The notes below the pieces were generated by a model. It was not told the origin of the DNA, searched no databases, and saw only the letters and a program-made list of their open reading frames with translations. From Owenia fusiformis (lineage: Eukaryota; Annelida; Polychaeta; Sabellida; Oweniidae): a DNA stretch of 64,000 nucleotides. Where the stretch lies: positions 5,766,001-5,830,000 of the forward strand of contig CAIIXF020000001.1 of assembly GCA_903813345.2 (NCBI GenBank), written 5' to 3'. Each line of letters opens with the position of its first letter. The stretch's first letter is position 1. Shown piece by piece: positions 40,701 to 50,746 of this stretch. Both the position numbers and the translations under genes were made by a program.

Positions 40701-43700
40701 ATCCTTTATTCCTATGGTGTTATAGCTTTGTGACAAAACATTTCTAATCTTATATGGAACTGGTCTGGTACGAAAGTGAGTATTTTGATTTGTGTATCTG
40801 GTTTGAACACAAGAAATAACAAGTGAGATGATTCACCGAGTATAAAATAGCAATTAATCTCCGTTGCCTCCATAAATCCATGCCATGCAAACAACATCAA
40901 CCTATGCATTATTAAAGTATCATTCCAAACACCCAGGCAGCAAAACAAGGCCCTGAACAAGATGCAAACTTTGGCTGAGCACCACATTGCATATCATGGA
41001 GAAGGGGGAACTACATAATGTGAGGCTAGATGGGCCAATAAGAAAATTAATTGTGACGTTTGTAGTTAGATATAATATTACTCCTCTTTGTTTTCTACTT
41101 CTGCATGGTTCAAACAGAATTTGCCTTAACTGGCTCAAGAATCCAGAATTTTGATCAATTTCAGTAGAATTTCCAGTGAAATTAACACATCTTCTGAAAC
41201 TACTAATAATCAGTCTTAATTTCCTCAGAATTTTATGATTTCAGCAGCTTTATTTCAGGTAGGACTTGCTCCCAAAAAATATTTCAAATTGAATTTCTGT
41301 TGTTATTTGATAAATGACTTTTATTTGATAAATGTATGTCCAGGACAAACAAACAACTTTCACAATGTCTTTGTCATACATGTACCATATTGTCTCTCTT
41401 CATCTAAAACTGCAGAGAAATTGGTAATTTCTTTGAGGAATTCACAAGTTCTACAAACAGAATTCATCATTTAAACTTGCAGAAAACAGAAAACTATGAG
41501 GAGTGATATGTACATTAGCTGTGTTAAAGCACCTACTCTGTTTGCATTAGGCATAAATGATATGTATCCATGCCTGGTTACCTTTAAAGGTTGGTAATGC
41601 TTCACTGAATCAATGTGTGAATGCTATAAGTTTTGAATAAAAAATGTATTAATATCAATGTTATAATTTAGAAGATCACACCTCTAAATGTTTAATGTAA
41701 ATCCATCATGTTTTAAAATTGAAAACAAATTCAAAAATGGAATGGCTATTTATAAAATTCTAGCCAAAAATCTAATAATTACAGTACTATAGTTTTTGTA
41801 AATCAGTTTACCTCTTGAATCCCAGTTTCTGAAATTGGTTTGAAACCAGGGAATTTTTGCCAGCCTTTTACATTTTACTACATACAACAAATTGTCTAAA
41901 TTAGAGAAATTTTAGTGAAAAATCTTGTCACTCTGGGTAGTCAAGAGGTTAACATTCATGGTTCACAATTCAATAAGTTGCAATTGCAAGATGGTTAGAT
42001 TTGGACAACAGATGATTTGAGTTACTTCTATGCAAAAACTAGCTACAATATCAGCTGATACATTTGTAAACACAGCAGAAAGCTGCAGAATGCTTCTTTT
42101 CTAGAAAAGCATTACATGTAGATAGTATAGTAGGAACAAGGGGTTCCCATGCACCCATAAGGTGTGAATAAGTTACATACATTTTTGTAATCCCTAGGGT
42201 GTCTATTTAATGAATTCATTTGTTAACATTGCCAACTAATGTCCCATAGTACTTTTATTGCGGCATTCAGTTACCATGGTTACGCATCTTTAGACATCTT
42301 ACCTTGGTATCTTAAATCATTTTTAGCTCTGTCATTATTTGGTCTATAGAAATGATATTGGTACCAAATTAAACCTCGTTAAATTTCCAATAAATTTCTG
42401 ATATTCAATTATGCAAATTATCTAATTTGCATAAATTATGACGTCATCAATCTATTTTTGGTTCAGAATTTCCAACTATAGCAACGTATCTATTAGAACT
42501 GAGGCCGTATGGCAAAATTTCTGAAAGGTTTTGTCCTTTATTCTATTAGTAGAAGGTATAAGCAACATAAAAGTGAAAACAGATTCAAAATTGAATCAGC
42601 ATTACGAAAGTTATGTAACTTTCGAGGCAGCTATCGTGAATGTCATTATTTGACAATAATATACATACATCTTACCTTGGAGTCTTGAATCAATGTAACT
42701 TCGCCATTATTTGGTCTATAGAGATGATATTGGTATCTGATTAAACCTTATTAAATTTACTATATGGTTACAATATTCAGTTATGCAAATTAGCTAATAT
42801 GCATTAATTGTGACGTCATCAATCCATTTTTGGTTCAGAATATCCTAGTATAGCAACATATCTATTAGAACTGAGGCCGTATGACAGAATGTGCGCATAG
42901 TTTTGTCCCTTATTTGATGAGTGGAAGATATAAGCAACATTAAAGAGACAACAAATCTTCAAAATTGGATCAGAATTAACAAAATTATCCAGCTTTGGAG
43001 GCAGCTACTGTGAACGTCATTGTTTGACAATTATAAAAAGAATATTAAATTAACAAAAAAAGTAACAACCATAGTTGTTTCAATCTTATTGAGTAAAAAT
43101 GTGCATGTATTGAACTGAACTAATAAGTATGTGGAAAGGTGACATGTATTTTGACTATCATTCACAGGGGTCAAAACGGTTATCTCGACCCTGTATATTA
43201 AAGATCCAATTTTATAATTTACCATGCACTTTCAATGATTCATATAAATAGTATACATATAGTCTGATTTTCATCATATTCTTCATATTCTTGATTCTTA
43301 AAGTATCTGAAGTATAAAGCATGATTAGAAGTGAAGATGATTCATCATATGGTTTATGTAATATTTCTAACATTTCAGATGCTATGGTAACATCACTTGA
43401 TAATGAGGTTTTTACATTTCACGTTCTTAATGAGTTAAAAGAAAGTTATTCTCCCTTTGCTTTAGAGATAAATTATAGTCACATGAATTTGTTTAAAAAA
43501 ATTATAACTTAATTTAACCCCCTCCTAACAGCCCCCATATTTGAAGATTTTGGTGAAACCTGGCAAATTACATTAATTATTAGGTTCCAGAAGCCCCCAG
43601 AAGCTATATGATGGCCCCCAGTGGCCCCAAGAATCTATACAGGGGCCCCAAGTGGCCCCCAGAAGGTATCCAATGCCCCCAGAAGCTATACAAGGGCCCA

Positions 43701-46700
43701 CAGAAACTATACTGTGGTCTCCAGAAGCTATATGGTGGCCCCCAGTGGCCCTCAGAAGCTATATGATGGCCCCAAGAAGCTAATTAGTAGCCCCCAGGAG
43801 CTATATGGTGGCACCCAGAAGCTATACAGGGAACCCCAGTGGCCCCAAGAAGCTATACGATGGCCCCCAGAAGCTATACAGCAGCCCCCAGAAGCTATAC
43901 AGCAGCCCCCAGAAGCTACACGATGGCCCCCAGAATCTATATGATGGCCCCCAATGGCTCCCAGAAGCTATACAGGGCCCCCAGTAGCCCCTAGAAGCTA
44001 TACCGTGGCCCCCAAAGCTATATGGTGGCCCATTGGGGGACACTGTATAGCTTCTGGAGGCCATCGTATAGCTCATGGGGGCTACCGTATAGTTTCTGCG
44101 GGCCCTTGCATAGCTTCTGGGGGCCATCTTATAGCTTCTGGGAGCCACTGGGGGCCCCTGTATAGCTTCTGGGGGCTACAGTACAGTTTCTGCAGGCCCT
44201 TGCATAGCTTCTGGGGGCCATCGTATAGCTTCTGGGAGCCACTGTGGGCCCCTGTATAGCTTCTGGGGGCCACTATATAGCTTTCGGGGCCACTGAGGGC
44301 CACAGTATAGCTTCTAGGGGCTACTGGGGGGCCCTTTATAGCTTCTGGGAGCCATTGGGGGCCACCATATAGATTCTGGGGGCCATTGTGTAGCTTCTGG
44401 GAACCACCATCTAGCTCCTGAGGGTCACTATTTAGCTTCTGGGGGCCATCATATAGCCTATGAGGGCCACTGGGGGCCACCGTATAGCTTCTAGGGGCTA
44501 CTGGGGGCCCTTCACATCTTCTGAGAGCCATTGGGGGCCATCATATAGATTCTTGGGGCCATCATGTAGCTTTTTGGGGCTCCTGTATAGCTTCTGGGGG
44601 CCATCGTTTAGCTTCTTGGGGCCACTGGGGTCCCCTGTATAGCTTCTGTGAGCCACCGTATAGCTCCTTGGGGCCACTAATTAGCTTCTGGAGGCCATCA
44701 TATAGCTTCCGAGGGCCACTGGGGGCCACCATATAGCTTCTGGAGACCATAGTATAGTTTCTGGGGGCCCTTGTATAGCTTCTGGGGGCCATAGTATAGC
44801 TTCTGGGGGCCCCCATGTAACTTCTGGGGGCCACCGTATAGCTTTTTGGGGCCACTGGGGGCCCTTGTATAGCTTCTGGGCGCCACCGTATAGCTCCTGG
44901 GGGCCACAGGGTTTCCTGTATAGCTTCTGGGAGCCACCGTATAGCTCCTGGGGGCCACTATTCAGCTTCTGGGGGCCAACATATAGCTTCTGGGGAGCAC
45001 AGTATAGCTTCTGGGGGCCACTTGGGGCCCCTGTATAGATTCTTGGGGCTACTGGGGGCCATCATATAGCTTCTGGGGGCTTCTGGAACCTAATAATTAA
45101 TGTATTTTGCCAGGTTTCACCAAAATCTTCAAATATGGGGGCTGTCAGGGGGGGGGGTTAAATTAATTAAGTTATAATTTTTCTAAACAAATTCATGCGA
45201 CTATAATTTATCTCTAAAGCAAAGGGAGAATAACTTCCTTTTAACTCATTAAGAACGTGAAATGTAAAAACCTCATGATCAAGATCAAGTGATGTTACCA
45301 TAGCATCTGAAATGTTAGAAATAAACCATATGATGAATCATCTTCACTTCTAATCATGCTTTATACTTCAGATACTTTAAGAATCAAGAATATGAAGAAT
45401 ATGATGAAAATCAGACTATATGTATACTATTTATATGAATTATTGAAAGTGCATGGTAAATTATAAGATTGGATCTTTAATATACAGGGTCGAGATAACC
45501 GTTTTGACCCCTGTGAATGATAGTCAAAATGCATGTAACCTTTCCACATACTTATTAGTTCAGTTCAATACATGCACATTTTTACTCAATAAGATTGAAA
45601 CAACTATGGTTGTTACTTTTTTTGTTAATTTAATGTTCTTTTTATAATTGTCAAACAATGACGTTCACAGTAGCTGCCTACAAAGCTGGATAATTTTGTT
45701 AATTCTGATCCAATTTTGTTGTCTCTTTAATGTTGCTTATATCTTCCACTCATCAAATAAGGGACAAAACTATGCACACATTCTGTCATACGGCCTCAGT
45801 TCTAATAGATATGTTGCTATACTACGATATTTTGAACAAAAAATGGATTGATGACGTCACAATTAATGCAAATTAGCCAATTTGCATAACTTAATATTGT
45901 AACCATATAGTAAATTTAATAAGGTTTAATCAGATACCAATATCATCTCTATAGACCAAATAATGGCGAAGCTACATTGATTCAAGACTCCAAGGTAAGA
46001 CGTATGTATATTATTGTCAAATAATGACATTCACGATAGCTGCCTCGAAAGTTACATAACTTTCGTAATACTGATTCAATTTTGAATCTGTTTTCACTTT
46101 TATGTTGCTTATACCTTCTACTAATAGAATAAAGGACAAAACCTTTCAGAAATTTTGCCATACGGCCTCAGTTCTAATAGATACGTTGCTATAGTTGGAA
46201 ATTCTGAACCAAAAATAGATTGATGACGTCATAATTTATGCAAATTAGATAATTTGCATAATTGAATATCAGAAATTTATTGGAAATTAAACGAGGTTTA
46301 ATTTGGTACCAATATCATTTCTATAGACCAAATAATAACAGAGCTAAAAATGATTTAAGATACCAAGGTAAGATGTCTAAAGATGCGTAACCATGGTAAC
46401 TGAATGCCGCAATAAAAGTACTATGGGACATTAGTTGGCAATGTTAACAAATGAATTCATTAAATAGACACCCTAGGGATTACAAAAATGTATGTAACTT
46501 ATTCACACCTTATGGGTGCATGGGAACCCCTTGTTCCTACTATACAATACAGGATCAAGAAAGAAGTTAATGTTACAGATTAACAGGAGAAAGAGAGTTC
46601 AGTACATTTACCTGTTGAGGTGATTCAACATCCAATTCATATGGTAAGCCTTGGAAGCCAAAGCGAATGATGTCTCCTGGTGCCAAACGGACTGCTGCAT

Positions 46701-48127
46701 TTTGTACACGACAGTCATTGACAAATGTCCCCTGAGTTGAATTGAGATCTTGTAAGACAAAGCAGTCTTCCTGGTCGCTGTACTCAACAACTGCATGTTG
46801 TTGATCAACATTAGGAGACTACAAGAGAAAATGAATGAATTATTGAATAGGTCTAATAGGACAAATAGATTAGTGATATCCTTCCAATGATCATGAAAGA
46901 GATGTAAAGAACACAATAACATGGGTGTAGGCCGTGTAGCGCTATTTTTATGAGTATATGTAATATGCCACCAAGGGAGTACCAGTTGAGCGAAGCGAAA
47001 AACGAACATTCAGGGGGTCTGGGAAAGAGAAGAGAAAATCCATCACAAAAGTTTGGTTGTATTTGGAGTGTATTTGCAACCATCTGGTATGCCTGTGCGT
47101 ATCAGGCGTACCGGGCGCTACGCCTATGTAAAACATTATTGTACCAAAATGGAATTAGATCCTAACTACTTATCGCATCCTGCGACCCCTTTAGATTGTG
47201 GTCGTACGCGCGTATAATTGGTCAGTCAATGTTTTTACAAAGTTGGAGAAAATACTATGCATTGCACACCTAAATGACCTACCTCGATACATTCCTTAGT
47301 ATTTTAGAATTCTTTTTATGCTGTTAGATCACCAATTGTATGGGTTTATCGGCAGAACGAAGAGATTTTAGTTTTTACATCAGAAATATATCAGCAATTT
47401 TCAAAATGTCGGAAGGGGAATTCCCCAGGGATTTCCCTTATGACTGGTGCATGCCGGGAACTGAATGGATGAATTTGACGGTTGAAATAAGTTAAATATT
47501 ACACGCAAATATTGCTATCAAAAACGAAAACCTCTTCGTTCTGCCGATAAACCCATACAATTGGCGATTCAACTACATAAAAAGAATTCTAAAATACTAA
47601 GGAATGTATCGAGGTAGGTCATTTAGGTGTGCAATGCGTAGTATTTTCTCCAACTTTGTAAAATCATTGACTGACCAATTATATGCGCGTACGACCACAA
47701 TCTAAAGGGGTCGTAGGATGCGATAACTAACTACCTGTTACCTGCATTTATAATAGTAATTGCTAATCATAATCAGAGTATTACAGATTCAAGAAAATCT
47801 CCATTCGCTGTCAAATGAGATGCCGTCTCATAAGTTTATAAGTAATTTTCCGTCCTAGGCAGACATTGCCTGAATGACAGTTCTGATACTATTTTGAAAC
47901 TAATGTAGCTTGGGGGCTACTTGTACGCCAGCAATTTTGTAGTTGAACTTTAAATGATGGTGAGTGAGCATCGAGGCGGTTTTTGAACTCATACATATGT
48001 TGATACAAAAAGTTTCACACTGTACCTGTATCATGAGGTCACAACCCTCTCTCCCAACTGTTGTTACTTTCGGCGCTAACTGGAACATCCCCTCCACACT
48101 TTTCAGGAAGCCTTTCATTTTAGACAT
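19747..48127 (-). CDS. FHAD1: FHAD1, forkhead-associated domain and coiled-coil protein, 20 coding exons
   Basis: FHA domains bind phosphothreonine peptides; vertebrate FHAD1 is a long coiled-coil protein associated with testis and ciliated cells (family knowledge). Exons (minus): 48127-48026, 46818-46612, 36212-35853, 35544-35302, 35037-34873, 34440-34270, 34134-34030, 33832-33725, 33425-33384, 30338-29900, 29210-29022, 28234-28017, 27827-27478, 25278-25172, 24244-23952, 23583-23445, 21858-21617, 21375-21103, 20890-20696, 19923-19747. All junctions are GT/AG and phases agree throughout, giving about 1374 aa (human about 1412). Residues 1-103 form the FHA domain, 104-215 a Ser/Pro-rich linker, and the rest is coiled coil, with a proline-lysine hinge ([13 protein letters not shown]) near residue 875. 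The ATG at 48118 ([10 protein letters not shown]) matches the human start better than 48127 (MSKMKG). The 14-residue exon 9 is the weakest call; it was chosen because its frame fits both neighbours. A possible poly(A) signal (AATAAA on minus) lies at 19409-19414. Confidence 0.94.
25279..25565 (-). CDS. FHAD1: Candidate internal alternative first exon of FHAD1
   Basis: An ATG at 25565 (context ACAATGA) opens about 95 codons that run without a stop, in the same frame, straight across the exon 14 acceptor at 25278 into [14 protein letters not shown]. The encoded segment begins [19 protein letters not shown] and is rich in Tyr, Asn, Trp and Pro, unlike the surrounding AT-rich intron. Splicing from exon 13 uses the acceptor at 25278; transcription from within intron 13 would instead give a 570-residue protein with this new N-terminus joined to exons 14-20. 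I do not recognise the 95-residue segment. A chance open frame is possible, but its composition argues for coding. Confidence 0.55.
28258..28741. mobile_element. 484-bp TA-flanked MITE in FHAD1 intron 11
   Basis: TIRs CTGTAAAACGGGTA at both ends, TA at 28256-28257 and 28742-28743. The interior has repeated TTTCGCTAAAAT words. TA targets fit the Tc1/mariner/pogo group. Confidence 0.8.
30878..31063 (+). other. Unexplained protein-like open frame antisense to FHAD1 intron 9
   Basis: A 61-codon frame ending in a stop includes [20 protein letters not shown], which looks more protein-like than intron background. No start context, splice partner or family is recognised. It may be a repeat fragment. 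Confidence 0.2.
31205..31335 (-). pseudogene. Diverged duplicate of FHAD1 exon 10 (decayed or alternative exon)
   Basis: On the minus strand a TTTTCAG acceptor precedes [20 protein letters not shown], followed by [22 protein letters not shown] and a TAG stop. This matches the start of exon 10 ([17 protein letters not shown], then [13 protein letters not shown]) over about 42 residues and then diverges. It lies in intron 9, upstream of the real exon 10 and in the same orientation. It could be a decayed tandem exon copy, or an alternative last exon giving a protein truncated at about 540 residues. No strong GT donor is seen before the stop. Confidence 0.6.
32430..33049. mobile_element. 620-bp mariner-like MITE in FHAD1 intron 9
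   Basis: TIRs begin CAGGGTGTCAAAAAACAACG and extend at least 43 bp; TA flanks at 32428-32429 and 33050-33051. It sits inside a copy of the GACGG-tail repeat: the related empty site at about 22173-22190 (CTGCTTCTCTATATCCCT) shows the uninterrupted order. Confidence 0.88.
36366..36804. mobile_element. 439-bp pogo-like MITE in FHAD1 intron 2
   Basis: TIRs CAGTAAAACCTGT and ACAGGTTTTACTG with TA at 36364-36365 and 36805-36806. Degenerate inner inverted blocks contain TCCAAACACC and GTGTTCGGATTAGA. Confidence 0.8.
37423..39797 (-). mobile_element. 5'-truncated non-LTR retrotransposon (CR1/L2/Jockey-like LINE) in FHAD1 intron 2
   Basis: The coherent LINE frame begins abruptly near 39797 ([15 protein letters not shown]), with a non-homologous in-frame stop just upstream, so the endonuclease half is missing. 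The 3' end, read on minus, finishes in a short CATA/TACA microsatellite near 37423-37437, as in CR1/L2 groups. It lies in the sense direction of FHAD1. Confidence 0.88.
37561..39771 (-). CDS. LINE reverse transcriptase fragment, uninterrupted
   Basis: 736 codons without a stop. Motifs in order: [15 protein letters not shown] (the usual GPDGI region, altered), a [12 protein letters not shown] block, NYRDITL (usually NYRGITL), [12 protein letters not shown] (usually DxxKAFDTV), [11 protein letters not shown], and the catalytic AYADD at 38785-38799. The C-terminus has a zinc-binding CPCC followed by H-x3-HC ([18 protein letters not shown]). The catalytic Asp pair is intact, but the endonuclease domain is absent. 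The long open frame suggests a fairly recent, dead-on-arrival insertion. Confidence 0.88.
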   Translation of the reverse strand: MVTKSRGSKCDKVQTIRDDNDDLLSNPSDVRNAWKTHFQNLASPKESPHFNEAFRKHVESQIPTLCAKSLGNVNTILDRVISPQEVQEAIMCLNSNRACGWDDISAEHVKYGGQNLIKVVTKLFVMICKHEYIPSNFCMGLLVPLFKGGNKSPIERDNYRDITLMTILRKLFDNVVLMRSKDALLKHIPQLQGASIEKCSSLHSSFLVQETIAHNIDKGRTVLCCLLDIRKAFNTMWIDGFLYKLYHCGINGKFWRIMYQSFKTYKCAVLSAGEQSDCFSVQQGVHQGGILSMLVYQYYLAELLNDVTGLKKGLTIGHIDVSAAAYADDLTLMAPSVQNMNYLLDAVWQYSQMWRIEFHPGKCVMLAFGNKLPINEPVKLGHDTITLKTGAIHVGIPLSQRTDYITDVISRGKRKFFSLLGLGSLTGGLSPLTASRLYTTYSLNTMLYGCAVIQYTPQEVERLEIVHREIGRRVQNLPKGSANPIATAPLGLSKISRKIDIYRLMFFWGILSLPMSNIYKCVAIHRLVQIMNGVGHSMSPLVSMWNTVVRYNMRGSVVKMLGTAQYGSKFNWSKKVKMIVGNSDLQSLRIMCSLYSSLKWYCESLTTTPTLCPTIWWKICQEFPMMKKSCQLMLHLQTGCFRFSESMCPCCNSCYDTIEHFMLHCEALADVRRPLAIFFNERHLMSNDQKMRMSLGIQVSIDDIDTLVFISGIVTQMYTKRNSLISYNGIYQANHM
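39798..42124. other. FHAD1 intron 2 sequence
   Basis: Apart from the foldback at 40370-40637, nothing gene-like is recognised. Confidence 0.45.
40370..40637. repeat. Diverged foldback in FHAD1 intron 2
   Basis: The left block ATATTTCACATCCTCC through CCCCCTGCGATAA pairs imperfectly with the right block TTATAGCAGGGGG through GGAGGATGGATATTTCA. A short perfect hairpin TGTCGCA-ACAC-TGCGACA lies near 40483-40500. Confidence 0.55.
42125..46545. mobile_element. Giant foldback element 2, 4.4-kb near-perfect palindrome in FHAD1 intron 2
   Basis: Bases 42125-43590 are the reverse complement of 45080-46545 (positions sum to about 88670) with only scattered differences by eye. The ends read GTATAGTAGGAACAAGG and its complement. 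The centre is a minisatellite that itself switches strand. Each arm contains two diverged copies of a block with ATTTGCATAA words and GACGTCA. No transposase and no clear target duplication is seen. Confidence 0.92.
43590..45085. repeat. CCAGAAGCTATA minisatellite with strand switch
   Basis: Tandem units of 20-30 bases, consensus GGCCCCCAGAAGCTATA with variable spacers, run in one orientation at 43590-44030 and in the complement at 44040-45085. The shorter left half (about 440 bases) and longer right half (about 1050) show unequal expansion. Several open frames across it are by-products. Confidence 0.9.
46612..48127 (-). CDS. FHAD1: FHAD1 exons 1-2, encoding the FHA domain
   Basis: Exon 1 (48127-48026) ends [14 protein letters not shown], including the FHA Gly-Arg pair. 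Exon 2 (46818-46612) continues [14 protein letters not shown], with the conserved Ser and His of the phosphopeptide site, then [10 protein letters not shown], the position of the usual NG-T-x-VN loop, and PGDIIRFG. All expected FHA beta-strand landmarks are present, so the domain looks functional. The intron between the exons carries a 557-bp MITE. A small perfect palindrome (AAGTTCAA, 3-base loop, TTGAACTT; 48132-48150) sits just upstream of the start codon and could fold in the 5' UTR. Confidence 0.94.
47170..47726. mobile_element. 557-bp MITE with 8-bp target duplication in FHAD1 intron 1
   Basis: Arms of about 195 bp (TTATCGCATCCTGCGACCCC... and its complement) flank a short spacer. The direct repeat CTAACTAC is at 47162-47169 and 47727-47734. 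An 8-bp duplication fits hAT or P superfamilies. Confidence 0.9.
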
Positions 48128-48879
48128 TTTCAAGTTCAATTTTTGAACTTTTGTTCAAAACAGTGTGAAAATAATTTTGTTGCTTATCTTTGAGGAAACT
48201 TCAACATTGATTCTCAGACGTGTCGTTACTCCATTTTTTATCAGCGCTTGCACAGAGTATCTTTATCATATATTCTTGTATTTTAAATTAAAAAAAGTTC
48301 TTCAATATTCGTATTTACAGGGAATTACTAGAAAATGTGTAGTGATTTTAATTCACTTTCCACGATCAAAAATATTTTATCCAATTACGCATGCGCATTG
48401 TGTATAGCAACAAAACATTGAAATTGCGTGCATAGTAACATTTTGTAAATATGGGTTATTTTCATTACTCTTTGATAGGATGTATAACGAATATCACTAA
48501 TAATAAAAACTCAACGTTTATATAGAAATTGACAACATTTGAAATTGAAATCACGAAATAATCGAAGATCTAGATGTTATAAATATGTTGTGACACTGCG
48601 TCGTGAGTGAGTAGCAGAAATCGGTAGAGGTTCTATGTAAGCAGTCACGACACTTAGAGCATTTTCCCATTTAGGACACCCATGGAAATTCTCCTTGTGT
48701 CCACTACAAATTTGGGAATTCTCATTACATACACTCAAACTTTATTTCTACATTTCACATGCAAGCCACATTAATTCATATGTAGTTTCCTCATGTGTAT
48801 TTCCACGAACACTATGACACACCGTTTGTCTCTAAGCTCAATGTCCAACATGTGTCAGGTACCTATACACATCGTGGCC

Positions 48880-49115
48880 GATGCAAGCAGTCACGAAAAT
48901 TCAGCAAATCTCGTCCACATCAGTTATGCCTGTGAAATCTCCTCCACACGTGCGCACGTACAATGTAGTACTAACTCCCTCAGCACAAGTGAAATCTCCT
49001 TTACACGTGCACGTAGTGCTAATTCCCTTCCATGCGCAAATCTCGCCCACATCCATTTTGCCTGTGTATTCTCCTCTACACGTGCACCACGTAGTACTTA
49101 CTTATTCGCCCTAAT
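48880..49115 (+). repeat. CACGTG-rich irregular tandem repeat upstream of FHAD1
   Basis: Three units carry TCTCCTCCACACGTGCGCAC, TCTCCTTTACACGTGCACGT and TCTCCTCTACACGTGCACCA, near 48938, 48985 and 49068. Confidence 0.6.
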
Positions 49116-49140
49116 TCCCCTGTTTCACATCTTCGCACAG

Positions 49141-50095
49141 ATTGGTGGGGTAAACGGGGGTACGGGGAAACGATCTCCTATACACTTCATCCTACTATAT
49201 TACGTACCGTGGTTGGCGGGGTAACGGGGTAGATACTCTGACATGTATTTACATATCTCCTATACACTTCATCCTACTATACGTGCCGTGGTTGGCGGAG
49301 TAAACGGGGTACTTACACTATCTCCCATACACGACTTGATCCTACTATACGTACCGTGGTTGGCGGGGTGAACGGGGTACATACTCTCACATGTATTTAC
49401 CCATCTCCCATACACTTCATCCTACTATACGTCATGTAATTACCGTGGTTGGCGGGGAGAACGGAGCAAATACTGTGACATGTATTTACATATCTCCTAT
49501 ACACTTCATCCTACTATACGTATCGTGGCTGGCGGGGTAAACGGGGTATATACTCTCACATGTATTTACCCATCTCCCATACACTTCATCCTACTATACG
49601 TACCGTGGTTGGCGGGGTGAACGGGGCAAATACTGTGACATGTATTTACATATCTCCTATACACTTCATCCTACTATACGTATCGTGGCTGGTGGGGTAA
49701 ACGGGGTACATACTCTCACATGTATTTACCCATCTCCCATACACTTCATCCTACTATACGTATCGTGGCTGGCGGGGTAAACGGGGTACATACTCTCACA
49801 TGTATTTACCCATCTCCCATACACTTCATCCTACTATACGTATCGTGGCTGGCGGGGTAAACGGGGTACATACTCTCACATGTATTTACCCATCTCTCAT
49901 ACACTTCATCCTACTATAAGTCATGTAATTACCGTGGTTGGCGGGGTGAACGGGGTAAATACTCTGACATGTATTTACATATCTCTCATACATTTCATCC
50001 TACTATTCGTACCGTGGTTGGCGGGGTGAGCGGGGTACATACTCTCACATGTATTTACTTATCACCCATACACGTCGATCCTACTAGTAAGCTTA
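49141..50095 (-). repeat. Satellite array A, approximately 80-bp unit, about 12 copies
   Basis: Units contain CACTTCATCCTACTATACG, TGGCGGGGTAAACGGGGTAC and ACTCTCACATGTATTTACCC. Spacing is mostly 79-90 bases. Read on the minus strand it shares GTACCCCGTTTACCCCGC with array B. Confidence 0.9.
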
Positions 50096-50227
50096 CCTTG
50101 GTTTAGTCAATCAACATTATTTTAAATACGTCTGTTATAACTCCCAAACGATCCTCAATAAAAATCATCAAATGGTTAATTAGTGGATAAAGTTGAAACC
50201 GTCATTCATCAACTTTGGGGTGTTACA

Positions 50228-50702
50228 CCCCAGTCACATTTCCCACGGCCGCCGTGCGGTCTATCATTTCTGCGGCCAGCAGCTTTTCTACGCTCGCCGT
50301 AGAATTTCTGCGCTCTCCTACTTTTGCAGTCACATTTCCCACGGCAGCCGCACGGTGAATTTTAAATTTCTGTTGATAAATAATACTTTTTTTCATTTTA
50401 TTTACATCGGGACAATTTATAAATGTTATTCATAGTGCTAGGATGTAAAACAAATGAAAAGTGATCGTGAAATATTGACAAATGATGATTCAATCTTGTT
50501 GAGCCAGTTGATTTCTACGGGGACCTCAGAAATGAATAAATATAAAACAACGCCAAGTTATAATTTCTACGGCGACCCTGCGGCCTGTAAAAAACTGGAT
50601 ACGCCGTACGGAGCGTAGTTTTTCTATGCTCGCCGCAGAAATCCACTGATTTAATTGATCTGCGGTCGACGTACGGCCGCCGTGCGACAAATGTGACTGG
50701 GG
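50228..50702. mobile_element. 475-bp GC-rich foldback MITE
   Basis: Ends CCCCAGTCACATTT and AAATGTGACTGGGG; the inner arms are rich in CCGCCGTGCGG and CTACGCTCGCCGTAGAA. TGTTAC occurs just outside both ends (50221-50226, 50703-50708). Confidence 0.75.
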
Positions 50703-50746
50703 TGTTACTAATTTCAGAGAACAATTTCAAGAGGAGCAAAAGACTA

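Noticed and set aside
43621-44958. Overlapping open frames rich in Pro, Tyr, Gly and Ser on both strands
   Set aside because: They arise because the CCAGAAGCTATA minisatellite lacks stops in several frames on both strands; there is no start context or splice logic.
48405-48430. X-box near the FHAD1 promoter (GTTGCTATACACAAT on minus)
   Set aside because: Only the left half-site fits the RFX consensus; the right half does not.
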